In this document: positions 36,300 through 44,556 of the stretch, piece after piece | Layout: the number at the start of each line of letters is the position of its first letter | Position numbering within the stretch: the first letter of the stretch is position 1 | Source: Hyunsoonleella aestuarii | Lineage (GTDB): Bacteria; Bacteroidota; Bacteroidia; Flavobacteriales; Flavobacteriaceae | Assembly (NCBI RefSeq): GCF_006148925.1 | Contig: NZ_VAWB01000001.1 | Span: 1,206,001-1,270,000 of the forward strand | Reading direction: 5' to 3' | Length of the DNA stretch: 64,000 nt | The notes under the pieces: model-generated | What the model saw: only the letters and a program-made list of their open reading frames with translations | The model's database searches: none | What the model was told of the DNA's origin: nothing | Made by a program: the position numbers and the translations under genes

Positions 36300-36541
36300 A
36301 AAATAAGATAACAGAAGGGCCTATTGCAACTGTTAAAATATCATCTATTATGCCATTCATAAAAAATGCCTAAAGTAGCGAAAAGTCAATTACCAATAAT
36401 ACCACCAATAATACCAATAACGATATTAAGGAGTAGTCCAAAACCACCGCCTTTCATTAACTTTCAAGCTAACCAACCAGTAATAGCGCTAATTAATAAA
36501 GAATAAAGTAAACTGATAATAGAATATTTTAAAACTCTTAT
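36300..36541 (-). pseudogene. Decayed GlsB/YeaQ/YmgE-family membrane protein gene
   Basis: Translating the minus strand gives SLLISAITGWLA-stop-KLMKGGGFGLLLNIV then IGIIGGIIGN-stop-LFATLGIF, plainly the small transglycosylase-associated membrane family (GlsB/YeaQ), whose hallmark is GWLxGxLMKGGGFG..GIxGGxIGGWLF. Two in-frame TGA codons interrupt it (36464-36466 where Gly is expected; 36386-36388 where Trp is usual). The frame is lost after LGIF, and no start codon remains at the 5' end (ATA). It occupies most of the 391-bp gap between trpS and the acyltransferase gene. It is a recently inactivated gene, since the core is still near-perfect. Confidence 0.8.
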
Positions 36542-36564
36542 GATTTAAAGATTATCAATTTATA

Positions 36565-37320
36565 ATGGTATTTTTGGCTGGTATGAGAATTGTAAAATAC
36601 TTTTTTTTAACACTTTACCGTATTTGGTTCTATATATTGGTTGCTCTGCCAATAATAGTTTTATTCCCTATTCTTTTATTGTCTATTTCAAAAGATTCGT
36701 GGTATACATTTTTCTTTAAGTTAGCGCGTTTTTGGGCATATTTTATTTTATTTGGTATGGGATTTAATGTTAAAATTGAAAGGGAGCAAGTACCCGATAA
36801 AAACAAAAGTTATATGTTTATTGCAAACCACACATCTATGGCAGACATAATGCTCATGTTGGTTTCAGTGAAAAATCCTTTTGTATTTGTCGGTAAAAAG
36901 GAACTTACCAAGATTCCATTATTTGGATTTTTTTATAAACGGACCTGTATTTTGGTGGATAGAAGTTCCGAAAAAAGTAGAAAGGCTGTTTTTTTAAGAG
37001 CCCAAAGAAGGTTAGAATCTGGTTTAAGTATATGTATATTTCCGGAAGGAGGTGTACCTGAAGAGCATATAGAATTAGATATTTTTAAAGATGGAGCGTT
37101 TAGGTTGGCTATAAACCATCAAATTCCAATTGTCCCTATAACTTTTGGAGATAATAAAGCACGTTTTTCGTATACATTCTTTAGTGGAGGCCCTGGAAGA
37201 ATGCGCGTAAAAATTCATAAATTTTTATCTACAGAAGGTTTGGTTATTGGAGATACTCGAAAACTTAATGAAGAAGCCAGAACGAGTATATTTAAACAGT
37301 TACAAGAGTTTAATAAATAA
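36565..37320 (+). CDS. 1-acyl-sn-glycerol-3-phosphate acyltransferase family protein
   Basis: 251 residues from the first ATG; MRIVKYFF seven residues in (base 36583) is an equally likely start, since it begins the conserved N-terminus. PlsC-family motifs: NHTSMAD (HX4D) at 88-94, the glycerol-phosphate-binding FPEGG at 159-163, and VPITFGDNK. Two N-terminal hydrophobic helices anchor it to the inner membrane. It acylates lysophosphatidate to phosphatidate, or acts on a related lipid. A strong bidirectional hairpin follows. Confidence 0.9.
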   Translation: MVFLAGMRIVKYFFLTLYRIWFYILVALPIIVLFPILLLSISKDSWYTFFFKLARFWAYFILFGMGFNVKIEREQVPDKNKSYMFIANHTSMADIMLMLVSVKNPFVFVGKKELTKIPLFGFFYKRTCILVDRSSEKSRKAVFLRAQRRLESGLSICIFPEGGVPEEHIELDIFKDGAFRLAINHQIPIVPITFGDNKARFSYTFFSGGPGRMRVKIHKFLSTEGLVIGDTRKLNEEARTSIFKQLQEFNK

Positions 37321-37321
37321 A

Positions 37322-37352
37322 AAAACTGTTCATTAGGGCAATGAACAGTTTT
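37322..37352. terminator. Bidirectional terminator between plsC-like gene and the anti-sigma-barrel gene
   Basis: AAAACTGTTCATT-agggc-AATGAACAGTTTT, a perfect 13-bp stem with A/T ends, located between two convergent genes and starting 2 bp after the acyltransferase stop. Confidence 0.8.
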
Positions 37353-37409
37353 AATTTGATATTGATTCCAGAGTGTATTTAGAATCAACATCCAGATCTA
37401 ACCAAAAAC

Positions 37410-38957
37410 CTAAAATTTAATAGCAATACCTGTATAGACGCCTATGAAATAAGGGGTAAAATCTCCAGATGTATTGCTAAATGCATTTATTTGATACTTG
37501 AAAATAGGTTCTAGATTCAAGTCTAATTTTTTCGATATCTCATAATTAATCCCAAGTCCCAGATTTGCACTATAACTTGTTTTATTGAGGTTGGTGGCTT
37601 CTCCTATTAATGTTTTTGAACCGTTGGATTCAGAATAAATTTTGTTCTCATTCAAGAAAAAGGAACTAAAACCTCCAATAAGATTAACCCCCAATTTTTT
37701 TGTTGAAATAGCATATTGTATTTCTAAAGGAATCTCTATATATCCAAACTCCTGATTTATTGAAGTGTTTCCAGTAGTACTTAACAATGTGGAGCCACTA
37801 CTACTTTTAGCACTTATATTTTGGGCGCTTACAAGAGACACATTGCTTGTTGTGCTAATGTTTTGATCTGCGCTTATATTTTGTAATGCAGCAGCGCTAG
37901 GATTAGAACTAATAGATTGAAAAGCAACAACATCATTTGTGTTATAACCAAGAGTTACTCGATTAATGCCTGATCGGATAGTGAGTCTTTTATTGACAGC
38001 GTAACTACCTCTTATGCCATAACTCATATTAAGCTCACCACTTTTAGAGTTTGAATTAAACTGAGGATCAATTGAAGAACCTTCGCCTAAACTGTTAAAA
38101 AAGACAGGCGCAGCGTTTGGGGCAACACTCCACCTGTTCAATTTCTCTTCTTCAATAATATCTTTAGTTTTTTCTAAAGCGTCTTCAATGTTTAATTCGG
38201 TGTTTTCTTTTGAGACATCTTGCGAAGCATTAGAATCTACTTTTTCTTCAGCAGCAACAGCTGTGTTTGTCTCATTTTTGATGTTGTTTAAGATTTCATC
38301 TGTTTTAGATATATCAATGGATGCAATATCAGATGGTATATTATTTAGTTTCGAGTCAATTGGGTTATCTTGAGTGTTGTCAATATTTTCAGCGCTTTTA
38401 GCAATAGCATCTGTTCTTTTATTGATGGTTTCTTTTAGTTTTCCTTTATTTATCTGTGCATTGTCTTCAGATGTTTCAACACTTTTTGTAATAGCCGTTT
38501 TCGATTCTTTTTTTATGATGTTAGAAGAAGATTCGCCACTATTATTTTGGTTATTAACAACATCGGTTTCTTGTTCTGTATTCTTTTCATCAGCTATTAT
38601 GCCATTAGAATTTGGAGCACTTGTTATTTTGATAACTTCTTTTTCTGAAGATGTATTCGTCGTATTAACATCCAGATTGTTTTCTTCTGCGTTTTCTGGT
38701 TTTTGTTCTACTACTCTGTTTTCTGGGATGTTAGATTCATTGTCAGGACTATTAAAATAATTAATACCCACCGTAAGTAAAAGTAATAAAAGAGCGGCAA
38801 CACCAGCATAACGCCACCAAATAGGAATTATACGTCTCTTTTTCTTTTTCTCTTTAAGCTTTGCTTCAATATTACCCCAAACTTTATCGCTAGGGTTTAC
38901 TTCAAAGTCTTTAAACTTCTCTTGAAACAATCTATCTATATGTTTTTTTTCACTCAT
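37410..38957 (-). CDS. Anti-sigma factor fused to an outer-membrane beta-barrel (Dma-like)
   Basis: 515 residues. Residues 1-43 are cytoplasmic and charged (EKKHIDRLFQEKFKDFEVNP, then DKVWGNIEAKL), in the position of an anti-sigma domain. A single membrane helix follows (about 44-68). Residues 70-272 are low-complexity, rich in N, S, E, D, K. Residues 274-515 alternate as beta-strands in the PorT/OMP-barrel style and end in IAIKF, with a terminal Phe as in outer-membrane proteins. A Ser/Asn-rich loop (345-400) repeats NIS. The chain could bridge both membranes, as dual membrane-spanning anti-sigma factors do. It overlaps the sigma gene by 1 bp. Confidence 0.83.
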   Translation of the reverse strand: MSEKKHIDRLFQEKFKDFEVNPSDKVWGNIEAKLKEKKKKRRIIPIWWRYAGVAALLLLLLTVGINYFNSPDNESNIPENRVVEQKPENAEENNLDVNTTNTSSEKEVIKITSAPNSNGIIADEKNTEQETDVVNNQNNSGESSSNIIKKESKTAITKSVETSEDNAQINKGKLKETINKRTDAIAKSAENIDNTQDNPIDSKLNNIPSDIASIDISKTDEILNNIKNETNTAVAAEEKVDSNASQDVSKENTELNIEDALEKTKDIIEEEKLNRWSVAPNAAPVFFNSLGEGSSIDPQFNSNSKSGELNMSYGIRGSYAVNKRLTIRSGINRVTLGYNTNDVVAFQSISSNPSAAALQNISADQNISTTSNVSLVSAQNISAKSSSGSTLLSTTGNTSINQEFGYIEIPLEIQYAISTKKLGVNLIGGFSSFFLNENKIYSESNGSKTLIGEATNLNKTSYSANLGLGINYEISKKLDLNLEPIFKYQINAFSNTSGDFTPYFIGVYTGIAIKF

Positions 38958-39508
38958 TACAAAGACTTTATACTTCGTGTCGTTTTATAATCTTCTATTG
39001 ATTTTTTTAAAGATTGTCTGGCTCGTGCTAAATTAGATTTAGATGTTCCAATGCTAATATTCAGCATCTCTGCAATATTTTTATGTGAATATCCGTCTAG
39101 AACGTAAAGGTTAAACACCAATCTATATCTGTCTGGTAATTGTTGTACCATCTTTAGAAGAAAGTCCAACGAAATATCCTCACCATAAATTTCAATATCC
39201 TCATCTGCAATCTCATTATTATTTACAATTTCAAAAACCTTTTCTTTTCTATAGCGTTGTAAAGCGGTGTTAATTGTAATACGCTTTAGCCAACCTTCAA
39301 ATGATCCTTTGTTTTTGAATTGTTCAATTTTTTCGAAAATTGTTAAAAATGCATCTTGCAAATTATCTTCTGCTTGAGCATAGTTTTTCGAATACTTCAA
39401 GCAAATTGAGAATAGTTTGCTCGAAAAGAGCTTGTATAATTCTCCTTGCGCTTTGGTATCATTAGATTTACAATTTTCTATGAGTTGTTGTAAACTCAAA
39501 TTAAACAC
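38957..39508 (-). CDS. ECF-type RNA polymerase sigma factor
   Basis: 183 residues, sigma-70 family with only regions 2 and 4. Region 2 (about 25-90) has LKYSKNYAQAEDNLQDAFLTIFE and the DNA-melting W in SFEGWLKRITINTAL. Region 4 (about 117-170) is a helix-turn-helix, DRYRLVFNLYVLDGYSHKNIAEMLNIS. Its stop overlaps the start of the anti-sigma/barrel gene (TAATG, 38957), which is the usual arrangement for a sigma and its cognate inhibitor. A 26-bp gap separates it from the lipoprotein gene upstream. Its regulon is unknown but may include this operon. Confidence 0.95.
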   Translation of the reverse strand: MFNLSLQQLIENCKSNDTKAQGELYKLFSSKLFSICLKYSKNYAQAEDNLQDAFLTIFEKIEQFKNKGSFEGWLKRITINTALQRYRKEKVFEIVNNNEIADEDIEIYGEDISLDFLLKMVQQLPDRYRLVFNLYVLDGYSHKNIAEMLNISIGTSKSNLARARQSLKKSIEDYKTTRSIKSL

Positions 39509-39534
39509 ATATTATATAATTAACTCTTTAACTT

Positions 39535-39945
39535 CTAATCTATTACAGGAACCTCAATTGTTAAATACTGGTTTTCGCCATTGCTGTCTTCACCTTGCCA
39601 AAATTTAAAAATATAGGAGCCATTACTTGTCACAATAAAATTAAAAGTTGCTTCAACCAGCTCATTTTCTAGTTCTTCGCAAGAATTATTTAGGTACTCA
39701 TAATTTATAACTGCGACTGTGCGTTCATTGTTTTCTTTTAAATAATAAAACTCTCTAAACGTATGACAGGTTGATGGCTTAAAATAACTGACGGTTATGG
39801 CGTAAACTTCACCAAGTTCAAATTCATCGGGGATTTCTACAATTTCTATTGGTAACAACTCTAAGTTGAAATCTGGACCATCGTCGCCCACATCACAGGA
39901 AAAAAATAAAAACAGTGCTAAACCAATAACAATAAATCTTTTCAT
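39535..39945 (-). CDS. Small lipoprotein encoded ahead of the ECF sigma gene
   Basis: 136 residues. The signal peptide ends FLFFSC (Cys 17), a lipobox, then an acidic spacer DVGDDGPDF. The mature part is beta-rich with two Cys (STCHTF, NNSCEE) that could form a disulphide. I do not recognise the family firmly. Its place, first gene before the sigma and anti-sigma-barrel genes, and its size and Cys pattern invite comparison with NigD-like lipoproteins, which are sigma targets in the analogous Bacteroides system. That link is inference. Confidence 0.75.
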   Translation of the reverse strand: MKRFIVIGLALFLFFSCDVGDDGPDFNLELLPIEIVEIPDEFELGEVYAITVSYFKPSTCHTFREFYYLKENNERTVAVINYEYLNNSCEELENELVEATFNFIVTSNGSYIFKFWQGEDSNGENQYLTIEVPVID

Positions 39946-40026
39946 ACTAAACTATACAATGCTTTTTAAAAATGTGTTCGCCCTTATAGATGCTAATATT
40001 TCTTAAAGGTTGCGTATTAAAACAAA

Positions 40027-40050
40027 AAAATCCCGATTATTCGGGATTTT
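40027..40050 (-). terminator. Intrinsic terminator of recA
   Basis: AAAATCCCGA-ttat-TCGGGATTTT, a perfect 10-bp stem; on the minus strand it is followed by a seven-T run, 4 bp after the recA stop. Confidence 0.85.
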
Positions 40051-40053
40051 CTT

Positions 40054-41058
40054 TTAAACGTTTTCACCTTTAATGAGTGCTTTAATTTTTTCTTCTAGTT
40101 CGTCCATCAAATCGGGATTTTCTTTAATTATTGACTTAACCGCATCACGACCTTGACCAAGTTTGGTGTCTTGATAACTAAACCAAGAACCGCTTTTCTT
40201 CACGACTTCATGCTCAACGGCAATATCTAATACTTCTCCCACTTTACTCACACCCTCACCATACATAATATCAAATTCTGCCATTTTAAAAGGTGGTGCT
40301 ACTTTGTTTTTTACAACTTTAACTCTTGTTTTGTTTCCTAAAACATTACCACTGCTGTCTTTAATCTGAGTAGATCGTCTTATGTCTAATCTCACAGACG
40401 CATAAAATTTTAAGGCATTACCACCGGTAGTAGTTTCAGGGTTTCCAAACATGACTCCAATTTTTTCACGTAATTGATTAATAAAAATTACAGTACAATT
40501 GGTTTTGCTAATGGAAGCAGTAAGTTTTCTTAAAGCTTGAGACATTAAACGTGCGTGTAATCCCATTTTAGAATCGCCCATTTCGCCTTCAATTTCACTT
40601 TTAGGTGTTAAGGCAGCAACTGAATCGATAACAACAATATCAATAGCACCAGAACGGATTAAATTATCTGCTATCTCTAATGCCTGTTCGCCATTATCGG
40701 GTTGAGAAATAATTAAATTATCAATATCTACACCTAGTTTTTCAGCATAAAATCTATCAAAAGCATGTTCTGCATCAATAAAAGCGGCAATACCGCCAGC
40801 TTTTTGAGCCTCAGCAATAGCATGTAAAGTAAGTGTTGTTTTACCCGACGATTCAGGACCATAAATTTCTATAACACGACCTCTTGGGTAGCCACCAACT
40901 CCTAAGGCAATATCTAACCCTAAAGAACCAGATGAAATAGCATCTACATCTTCAATAGCAGCATCGCTCATTTTCATTACGGTGCCTTTTCCATAGGCTT
41001 TATCTAGCTTGTCCAAAGTAAGCTTAAGCGCTTTTAACTTTGCTTCTTTTTCACTCAT
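40054..41058 (-). CDS. recA: Recombinase RecA
   Basis: 334 residues, normal length. Walker A GPESSGKT at 67-74, Walker B region [11 protein letters not shown], the L1/L2 loops ([30 protein letters not shown]), and KNKVAPPFK are all as expected. It forms the recombination filament and stimulates LexA-type self-cleavage. It is followed by a strong terminator and preceded by a 510-bp gap in which no SOS-box-like sequence was recognised. Confidence 0.98.
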   Translation of the reverse strand: MSEKEAKLKALKLTLDKLDKAYGKGTVMKMSDAAIEDVDAISSGSLGLDIALGVGGYPRGRVIEIYGPESSGKTTLTLHAIAEAQKAGGIAAFIDAEHAFDRFYAEKLGVDIDNLIISQPDNGEQALEIADNLIRSGAIDIVVIDSVAALTPKSEIEGEMGDSKMGLHARLMSQALRKLTASISKTNCTVIFINQLREKIGVMFGNPETTTGGNALKFYASVRLDIRRSTQIKDSSGNVLGNKTRVKVVKNKVAPPFKMAEFDIMYGEGVSKVGEVLDIAVEHEVVKKSGSWFSYQDTKLGQGRDAVKSIIKENPDLMDELEEKIKALIKGENV

Positions 41059-41190
41059 TTATATATTTTTTTCTGAAGTTATGCTTGCTAAAATACTATA
41101 ACTTTTATCACAATACAATTTTATCACGCAACCTTTTTCCACAATCTGCATCTACTAATTAAAGTGGGAAAATTTTGCTATGAAAAGGAT

Positions 41191-41283
41191 ATGAAATTTT
41201 TTAAACAGACCATTTTAATAAAAGCATTAGGTGTTTCAGTTACTGTTCTCGTTAATAGTAATTGTAAAGCCGATGGTGGCTAA
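41191..41283 (+). CDS. Possible 30-residue leader-like peptide
   Basis: ATG to TAA encodes a short peptide with a basic start (MKFFKQ), a hydrophobic core (ALGVSVTVLV) and a Cys, like a signal sequence without cargo. An intrinsic terminator follows 47 bp later on the same strand. It may be a real small protein, or part of a small RNA; conservation would decide. Confidence 0.3.
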   Translation: MKFFKQTILIKALGVSVTVLVNSNCKADGG

Positions 41284-41330
41284 ATTCGATAAGAATTTTT
41301 TAAAATAATAGAAATCGAATTAGTCAATAA

Positions 41331-41363
41331 AAAGCGCTCTAAGTTTACTAGAGTGTTTTTTTT
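41331..41363 (+). terminator. Intrinsic terminator in the recA-trhO gap
   Basis: AAAGCGCTCTA-agtttac-TAGAGTGTTTT, an 11-bp stem including two G-T pairs, followed by an eight-T run on the + strand. No annotated + gene precedes it except the 30-residue ORF. Confidence 0.7.
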
Positions 41364-41393
41364 ATGCCGTTTTATTGACTTTGGCGGTTATGT

Positions 41394-41481
41394 GCGCTAG
41401 GGATTGCAGTGTTAGCTTTTGGCGAAGAGATTAACGAGCCATAAATATTAACGTAAAGCGCGACCTAAAAGGATAGCGCCC
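41394..41481. repeat. Intergenic repeat copy A
   Basis: It starts GCGCTAGGGATTGCAGTG and ends AAGCGCGACC..GGATAGCGCC. It shares the GCGnTAGGGrTTG start and the GCGACC/GCCCGA-type end with the copy at 57448-57533. I recall similar elements dispersed between genes in flavobacterial genomes. Confidence 0.45.
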
Positions 41482-41521
41482 AAATATTTAAGAAGGAACT
41501 AGCATAATTAGTTATTAATTG

Positions 41522-41529
41522 TATTTTTG
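41522..41529 (+). promoter_or_regulatory. Putative -7 box for trhO
   Basis: TATTTTTG, a TAnnTTTG match, 39 bp before the trhO ATG. No -33 TTTG is at the right distance. Confidence 0.45.
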
Positions 41530-41568
41530 CATTCTAAAATATTTCTTTAACCTTAAAATTAGTATAGC

Positions 41569-42642
41569 ATGCAACTGTACAATAAATTAAGCGCAAAAGA
41601 AAGAGCAGAATTAATCGAGAAAGCAGGGAAAGATCGATTAACACTTTCTTTTTATCAATACGCGAAAATTTCCAATCCTCAAGAATTTAGAGACCAATTA
41701 TTTATTGTTTGGCACAAACTAGATGTGCTAGGACGCATTTATGTTGCCCAAGAAGGTATTAATGGACAGTTATCACTTCCAGCAGATCGCTTTAACGAAT
41801 TTAAAGCACATCTTGATACCATAGGTTTTCTAAAAGACATTCGTTTAAACATTGCTGTGGAACAGGACAACATGTCTTTTTTGAAATTGAAAGTAAAAGT
41901 TCGAAATAAAATTGTAGCAGATGGGTTGAATGACGACACCTTCGATGTTACAAACAAAGGTGTGCATGTTGGGGCAGCAAAATTTAATGAGCTTATTGAA
42001 GATAAAAATACGGTTTTAGTAGATATGCGAAACCATTATGAGAGCGAAATAGGTCATTTTAAAAATGCGGTGACACCAGATGTCGATACTTTTCGAGAAT
42101 CGTTAGATATCATTGAGGACGATTTAAAAGAACATAAAGAAGACAAAAATTTGGTTATGTATTGCACAGGCGGTATTCGATGTGAAAAGGCTAGTGCATA
42201 TTTTAAGCATAAAGGATTTAAAAATGTCTATCAATTAGAAGGTGGGATTATCGAATACACACGTCAAATAAAAGAGCACCAGTTAGAAAATAAGTTTTTG
42301 GGGCAAAATTTTGTTTTCGACGACCGAAGAGCGGAAAGAATAAGTGAAGATGTTATTGCGCAATGTCATCAATGTGGAGAACCGTTCGATATCCATACTA
42401 ACTGTGCGAATGATGCCTGCCATTTACTATTTATTCAGTGCGAAAAATGTAAAGAAGAAATGAACAATTGTTGTAGCACCAATTGTAAAGAGATTCATGC
42501 ATTACCTTATGAAGAACAAAAAGCACTTAGAAAAGGACAAGGTAATAGTAACGATATTTTCAAAAAAGGACGAGCGGATCATTTACCATATAAAAAAGAT
42601 TTACGGAATATTTTTGATGTTTTAAAAGAGGAAAAAGTATAA
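41569..42642 (+). CDS. trhO: tRNA uridine(34) hydroxylase, rhodanese family
   Basis: 357 residues of the TrhO/YceA family, which makes 5-hydroxyuridine at tRNA position 34 in an O2-dependent way. An N-terminal acylphosphatase-like domain precedes the rhodanese domain with the active loop YCTGGIRC, catalytic Cys199. The C-terminus has a Cys-rich part (QCHQCGEP, CANDACH, QCEKCKEE, CCSTNC) that should bind zinc. Full length. Single gene with a -7 box upstream. Confidence 0.94.
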   Translation: MQLYNKLSAKERAELIEKAGKDRLTLSFYQYAKISNPQEFRDQLFIVWHKLDVLGRIYVAQEGINGQLSLPADRFNEFKAHLDTIGFLKDIRLNIAVEQDNMSFLKLKVKVRNKIVADGLNDDTFDVTNKGVHVGAAKFNELIEDKNTVLVDMRNHYESEIGHFKNAVTPDVDTFRESLDIIEDDLKEHKEDKNLVMYCTGGIRCEKASAYFKHKGFKNVYQLEGGIIEYTRQIKEHQLENKFLGQNFVFDDRRAERISEDVIAQCHQCGEPFDIHTNCANDACHLLFIQCEKCKEEMNNCCSTNCKEIHALPYEEQKALRKGQGNSNDIFKKGRADHLPYKKDLRNIFDVLKEEKV

Positions 42643-42826
42643 AATCTCGAGGTAATTCTTCTTTAAAAAATTTGGTTTTCAAGTCCGTATAATAATCTTA
42701 TCTTTACGTCCAGAAGTTGTATTTCGTTTATGTAAGTTTATAGTAATTTAGTTAAAACGAAAGACTACATTTATTAACCTTCATTCGTAATAATAGCAGT
42801 TATTAACGAATTCAATATATAACTAT

Positions 42827-44014
42827 ATGGCTTGTAACAGTTGTTCAACTGGCAAAGACGGTCAACCTAAAGGATGTAAAAATAATGGCACTTGCGGCAC
42901 AGACAGTTGTAATAAATTAACTGTTTTCGATTGGCTAGCAAATATGTCTTTACCCAATGGAGAAAAGCCTTTTGATTGGGTTGAGGTTCGTTTTAAAAAC
43001 GGAAGAAAACATTACTACAAAAACCTTGAAAATTTAACACTTAGTATTGGCGATATTGTGGCTACCCAAGCCAAATCTGGACATGATATTGGAATGATTA
43101 CGCTTACTGGGGAATTAGTTCGTGTTCAAATGAAACGAAAAAATATGGCTCCAGAAGGAGATGATATTTTGAAAATCTATCGTAAAGCGAGCCAAAAAGA
43201 TATTGATATTTGGTCTTCTGCAAGAGACAAAGAAGAGCCCATGAAAGTTAAAGCACGTCAGTTTGCAATTGATTTAAAGTTGCAAATGAAAATTTCTGAT
43301 ATTGAATTTCAAGGCGATGCTAGTAAAGCTACCTTTTATTATACGGCCGAAGAGCGTGTAGATTTCAGAGAACTCATAAAGTTATTTGCTCGTGAGTTTA
43401 GAACACGTATAGAAATGAAACAAGTTGGTTTTCGTCAAGAAGCCTCTAGACTTGGAGGCATCGGATCTTGCGGAAGAGAGTTGTGCTGTTCGACTTGGTT
43501 AACAGACTTTCGTTCTGTAAGCACTTCGGCAGCCAGATACCAGCAATTATCATTAAATCCTCAAAAATTAGCAGGTCAATGTGGTAAATTGAAATGCTGT
43601 TTAAATTATGAGCTTGATACTTATTTAGATGCTTTAAAAAGCTTTCCTAAAAACGACACCAAACTTTACACAGAAAAGGGAACAGCCGTTTGTCAAAAAA
43701 CCGATATTTTTAAAGGGCACATGTGGTATGCTTATGAGGGCGAGTGGATGAACTGGCATAAAATTACTACAGAACAAGCCAATGAGATTATAAGTCTCAA
43801 TAAGAAAAACAAAAAGGTAGCAAGTCTAGAAGAATACACTTCAGAACTAATAGAAGATACTAAAACAGAATTTGAGAACGTTGTAGGTCAAGATAGTTTA
43901 ACACGTTTCGATAGTCCAAAACGTCATAAGAAACGTAAAAATAATAGGAACAGATCTAATAAAAACAGAAACAATCGAAGAAAACCTCAAAACAGTAAAA
44001 ATGCCTCGAAGTAA
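42827..44014 (+). CDS. ricT: PSP1/RicT-like iron-sulfur regulatory protein
   Basis: 395 residues. A Cys-rich N-terminus (CNSCSTGKDG, CKNNGTCGTDSC) is followed by the PSP1 domain with GSCGRELCCSTW and QCGKLKCCLNYE, whose cysteines bind an Fe-S cluster in RicT-type proteins. The last 35 residues are a very basic, N-rich tail (KRHKKRKNNRNRS) likely to bind RNA. In Firmicutes RicT works with RicA and RicF in mRNA processing; neither partner is in the window. It overlaps gldH by 14 bp, so the two are co-translated. Confidence 0.88.
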   Translation: MACNSCSTGKDGQPKGCKNNGTCGTDSCNKLTVFDWLANMSLPNGEKPFDWVEVRFKNGRKHYYKNLENLTLSIGDIVATQAKSGHDIGMITLTGELVRVQMKRKNMAPEGDDILKIYRKASQKDIDIWSSARDKEEPMKVKARQFAIDLKLQMKISDIEFQGDASKATFYYTAEERVDFRELIKLFAREFRTRIEMKQVGFRQEASRLGGIGSCGRELCCSTWLTDFRSVSTSAARYQQLSLNPQKLAGQCGKLKCCLNYELDTYLDALKSFPKNDTKLYTEKGTAVCQKTDIFKGHMWYAYEGEWMNWHKITTEQANEIISLNKKNKKVASLEEYTSELIEDTKTEFENVVGQDSLTRFDSPKRHKKRKNNRNRSNKNRNNRRKPQNSKNASK

Positions 44015-44492
44015 TGTATTCCTATTTGTTTTAATTATTGCTGTATCTATTTCTTGCGATTCTAATCGTGTTTTTGATAAATATAAGTCTGTACCAAATT
44101 CTTGGCATAAAGATTCGATAACAAGTTTTAAAATTACTCCACCCGATTCAATAAATCCTTATAACTTATTTGTTAATATTAGAAACACCAATGCTTATAA
44201 ATATAATAACCTATTTTTAATTGTTGAAATGGTTTTTCCGCATGGAAAGACAATAACAGACACTTTAGAATATAGAATGGCAGACCCAACAGGCAAATTA
44301 CTAGGTTCAGGTTACACAGACGTTAAGGAGAATAAGTTATGGTATAAAGAACAAGTTGTTTTTCAAGAGAGCGGCGAGTATACGGTTAACATTCAGCAAG
44401 CTATGCGTGAAAATGGTAAAGTAAATGGAGTTGTGGAGCTTGAAGGGATTACAGATATTGGATTTAGAATAGAAAGTATAAATAATAACTAA
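44001..44492 (+). CDS. gldH: Gliding motility lipoprotein GldH
   Basis: 163 residues. The signal peptide ends ISC (Cys 19), so it is a lipoprotein. The mature domain matches GldH (SWHKDSITSFKI, PYNLFVNIRNTNAYKYNNLFLIVEM, DTLEYRMADPTGKLLGSGYTD). GldH is one of the lipoproteins needed for gliding and for stable type IX secretion machinery in Flavobacterium. It begins inside ricT and is followed by the PBP1A gene, as in related genomes. Confidence 0.92.
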   Translation: MPRSNVFLFVLIIAVSISCDSNRVFDKYKSVPNSWHKDSITSFKITPPDSINPYNLFVNIRNTNAYKYNNLFLIVEMVFPHGKTITDTLEYRMADPTGKLLGSGYTDVKENKLWYKEQVVFQESGEYTVNIQQAMRENGKVNGVVELEGITDIGFRIESINNN

Positions 44493-44493
44493 A

Positions 44494-44537
44494 TGTCATA
44501 TCGGTTAATTTTGCATCAGCAAAATAGTATCGAAATG
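44494..44537. repeat. Fragment of dispersed intergenic repeat
   Basis: TGTCATATCGGTTAATTTTG..CAGCAAAATAGTATCGAAATG: the ends look like the TGTCAT..and ..TCGAAATG ends of Bacteroidota intergenic repeats, filling the gldH-PBP gap. An internal pairing ATTTTGC/GCAAAAT is also present. Confidence 0.4.
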
Positions 44538-44556
44538 TGTTATATGATTTAAATAT

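Larger units (their letters stand above)
41059..41568. other. 510-bp intergenic region between recA and trhO
   Basis: No full gene is seen. From left to right it holds a divergent recA leader, a 30-codon ORF (41191-41283, +), an intrinsic terminator (41331-41363, +), a copy of an intergenic repeat (41394-41481), and a -7 box for trhO (41522-41529). The ORF-terminator arrangement could reflect a small transcript. Confidence 0.6.

Noticed and set aside
38188-38760. Two plus-strand open frames opposite the anti-sigma/barrel gene
   Set aside because: They lie opposite the low-complexity spacer, whose N/S/E-rich codons leave the complementary frame open; the products are hydrophobic, Ser-rich and composition-driven.
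41394-41481. Intergenic element copy A as a tRNA or riboswitch
   Set aside because: No cloverleaf, and it lacks any known riboswitch core; its similarity to 57448-57533 fits a dispersed repeat better.
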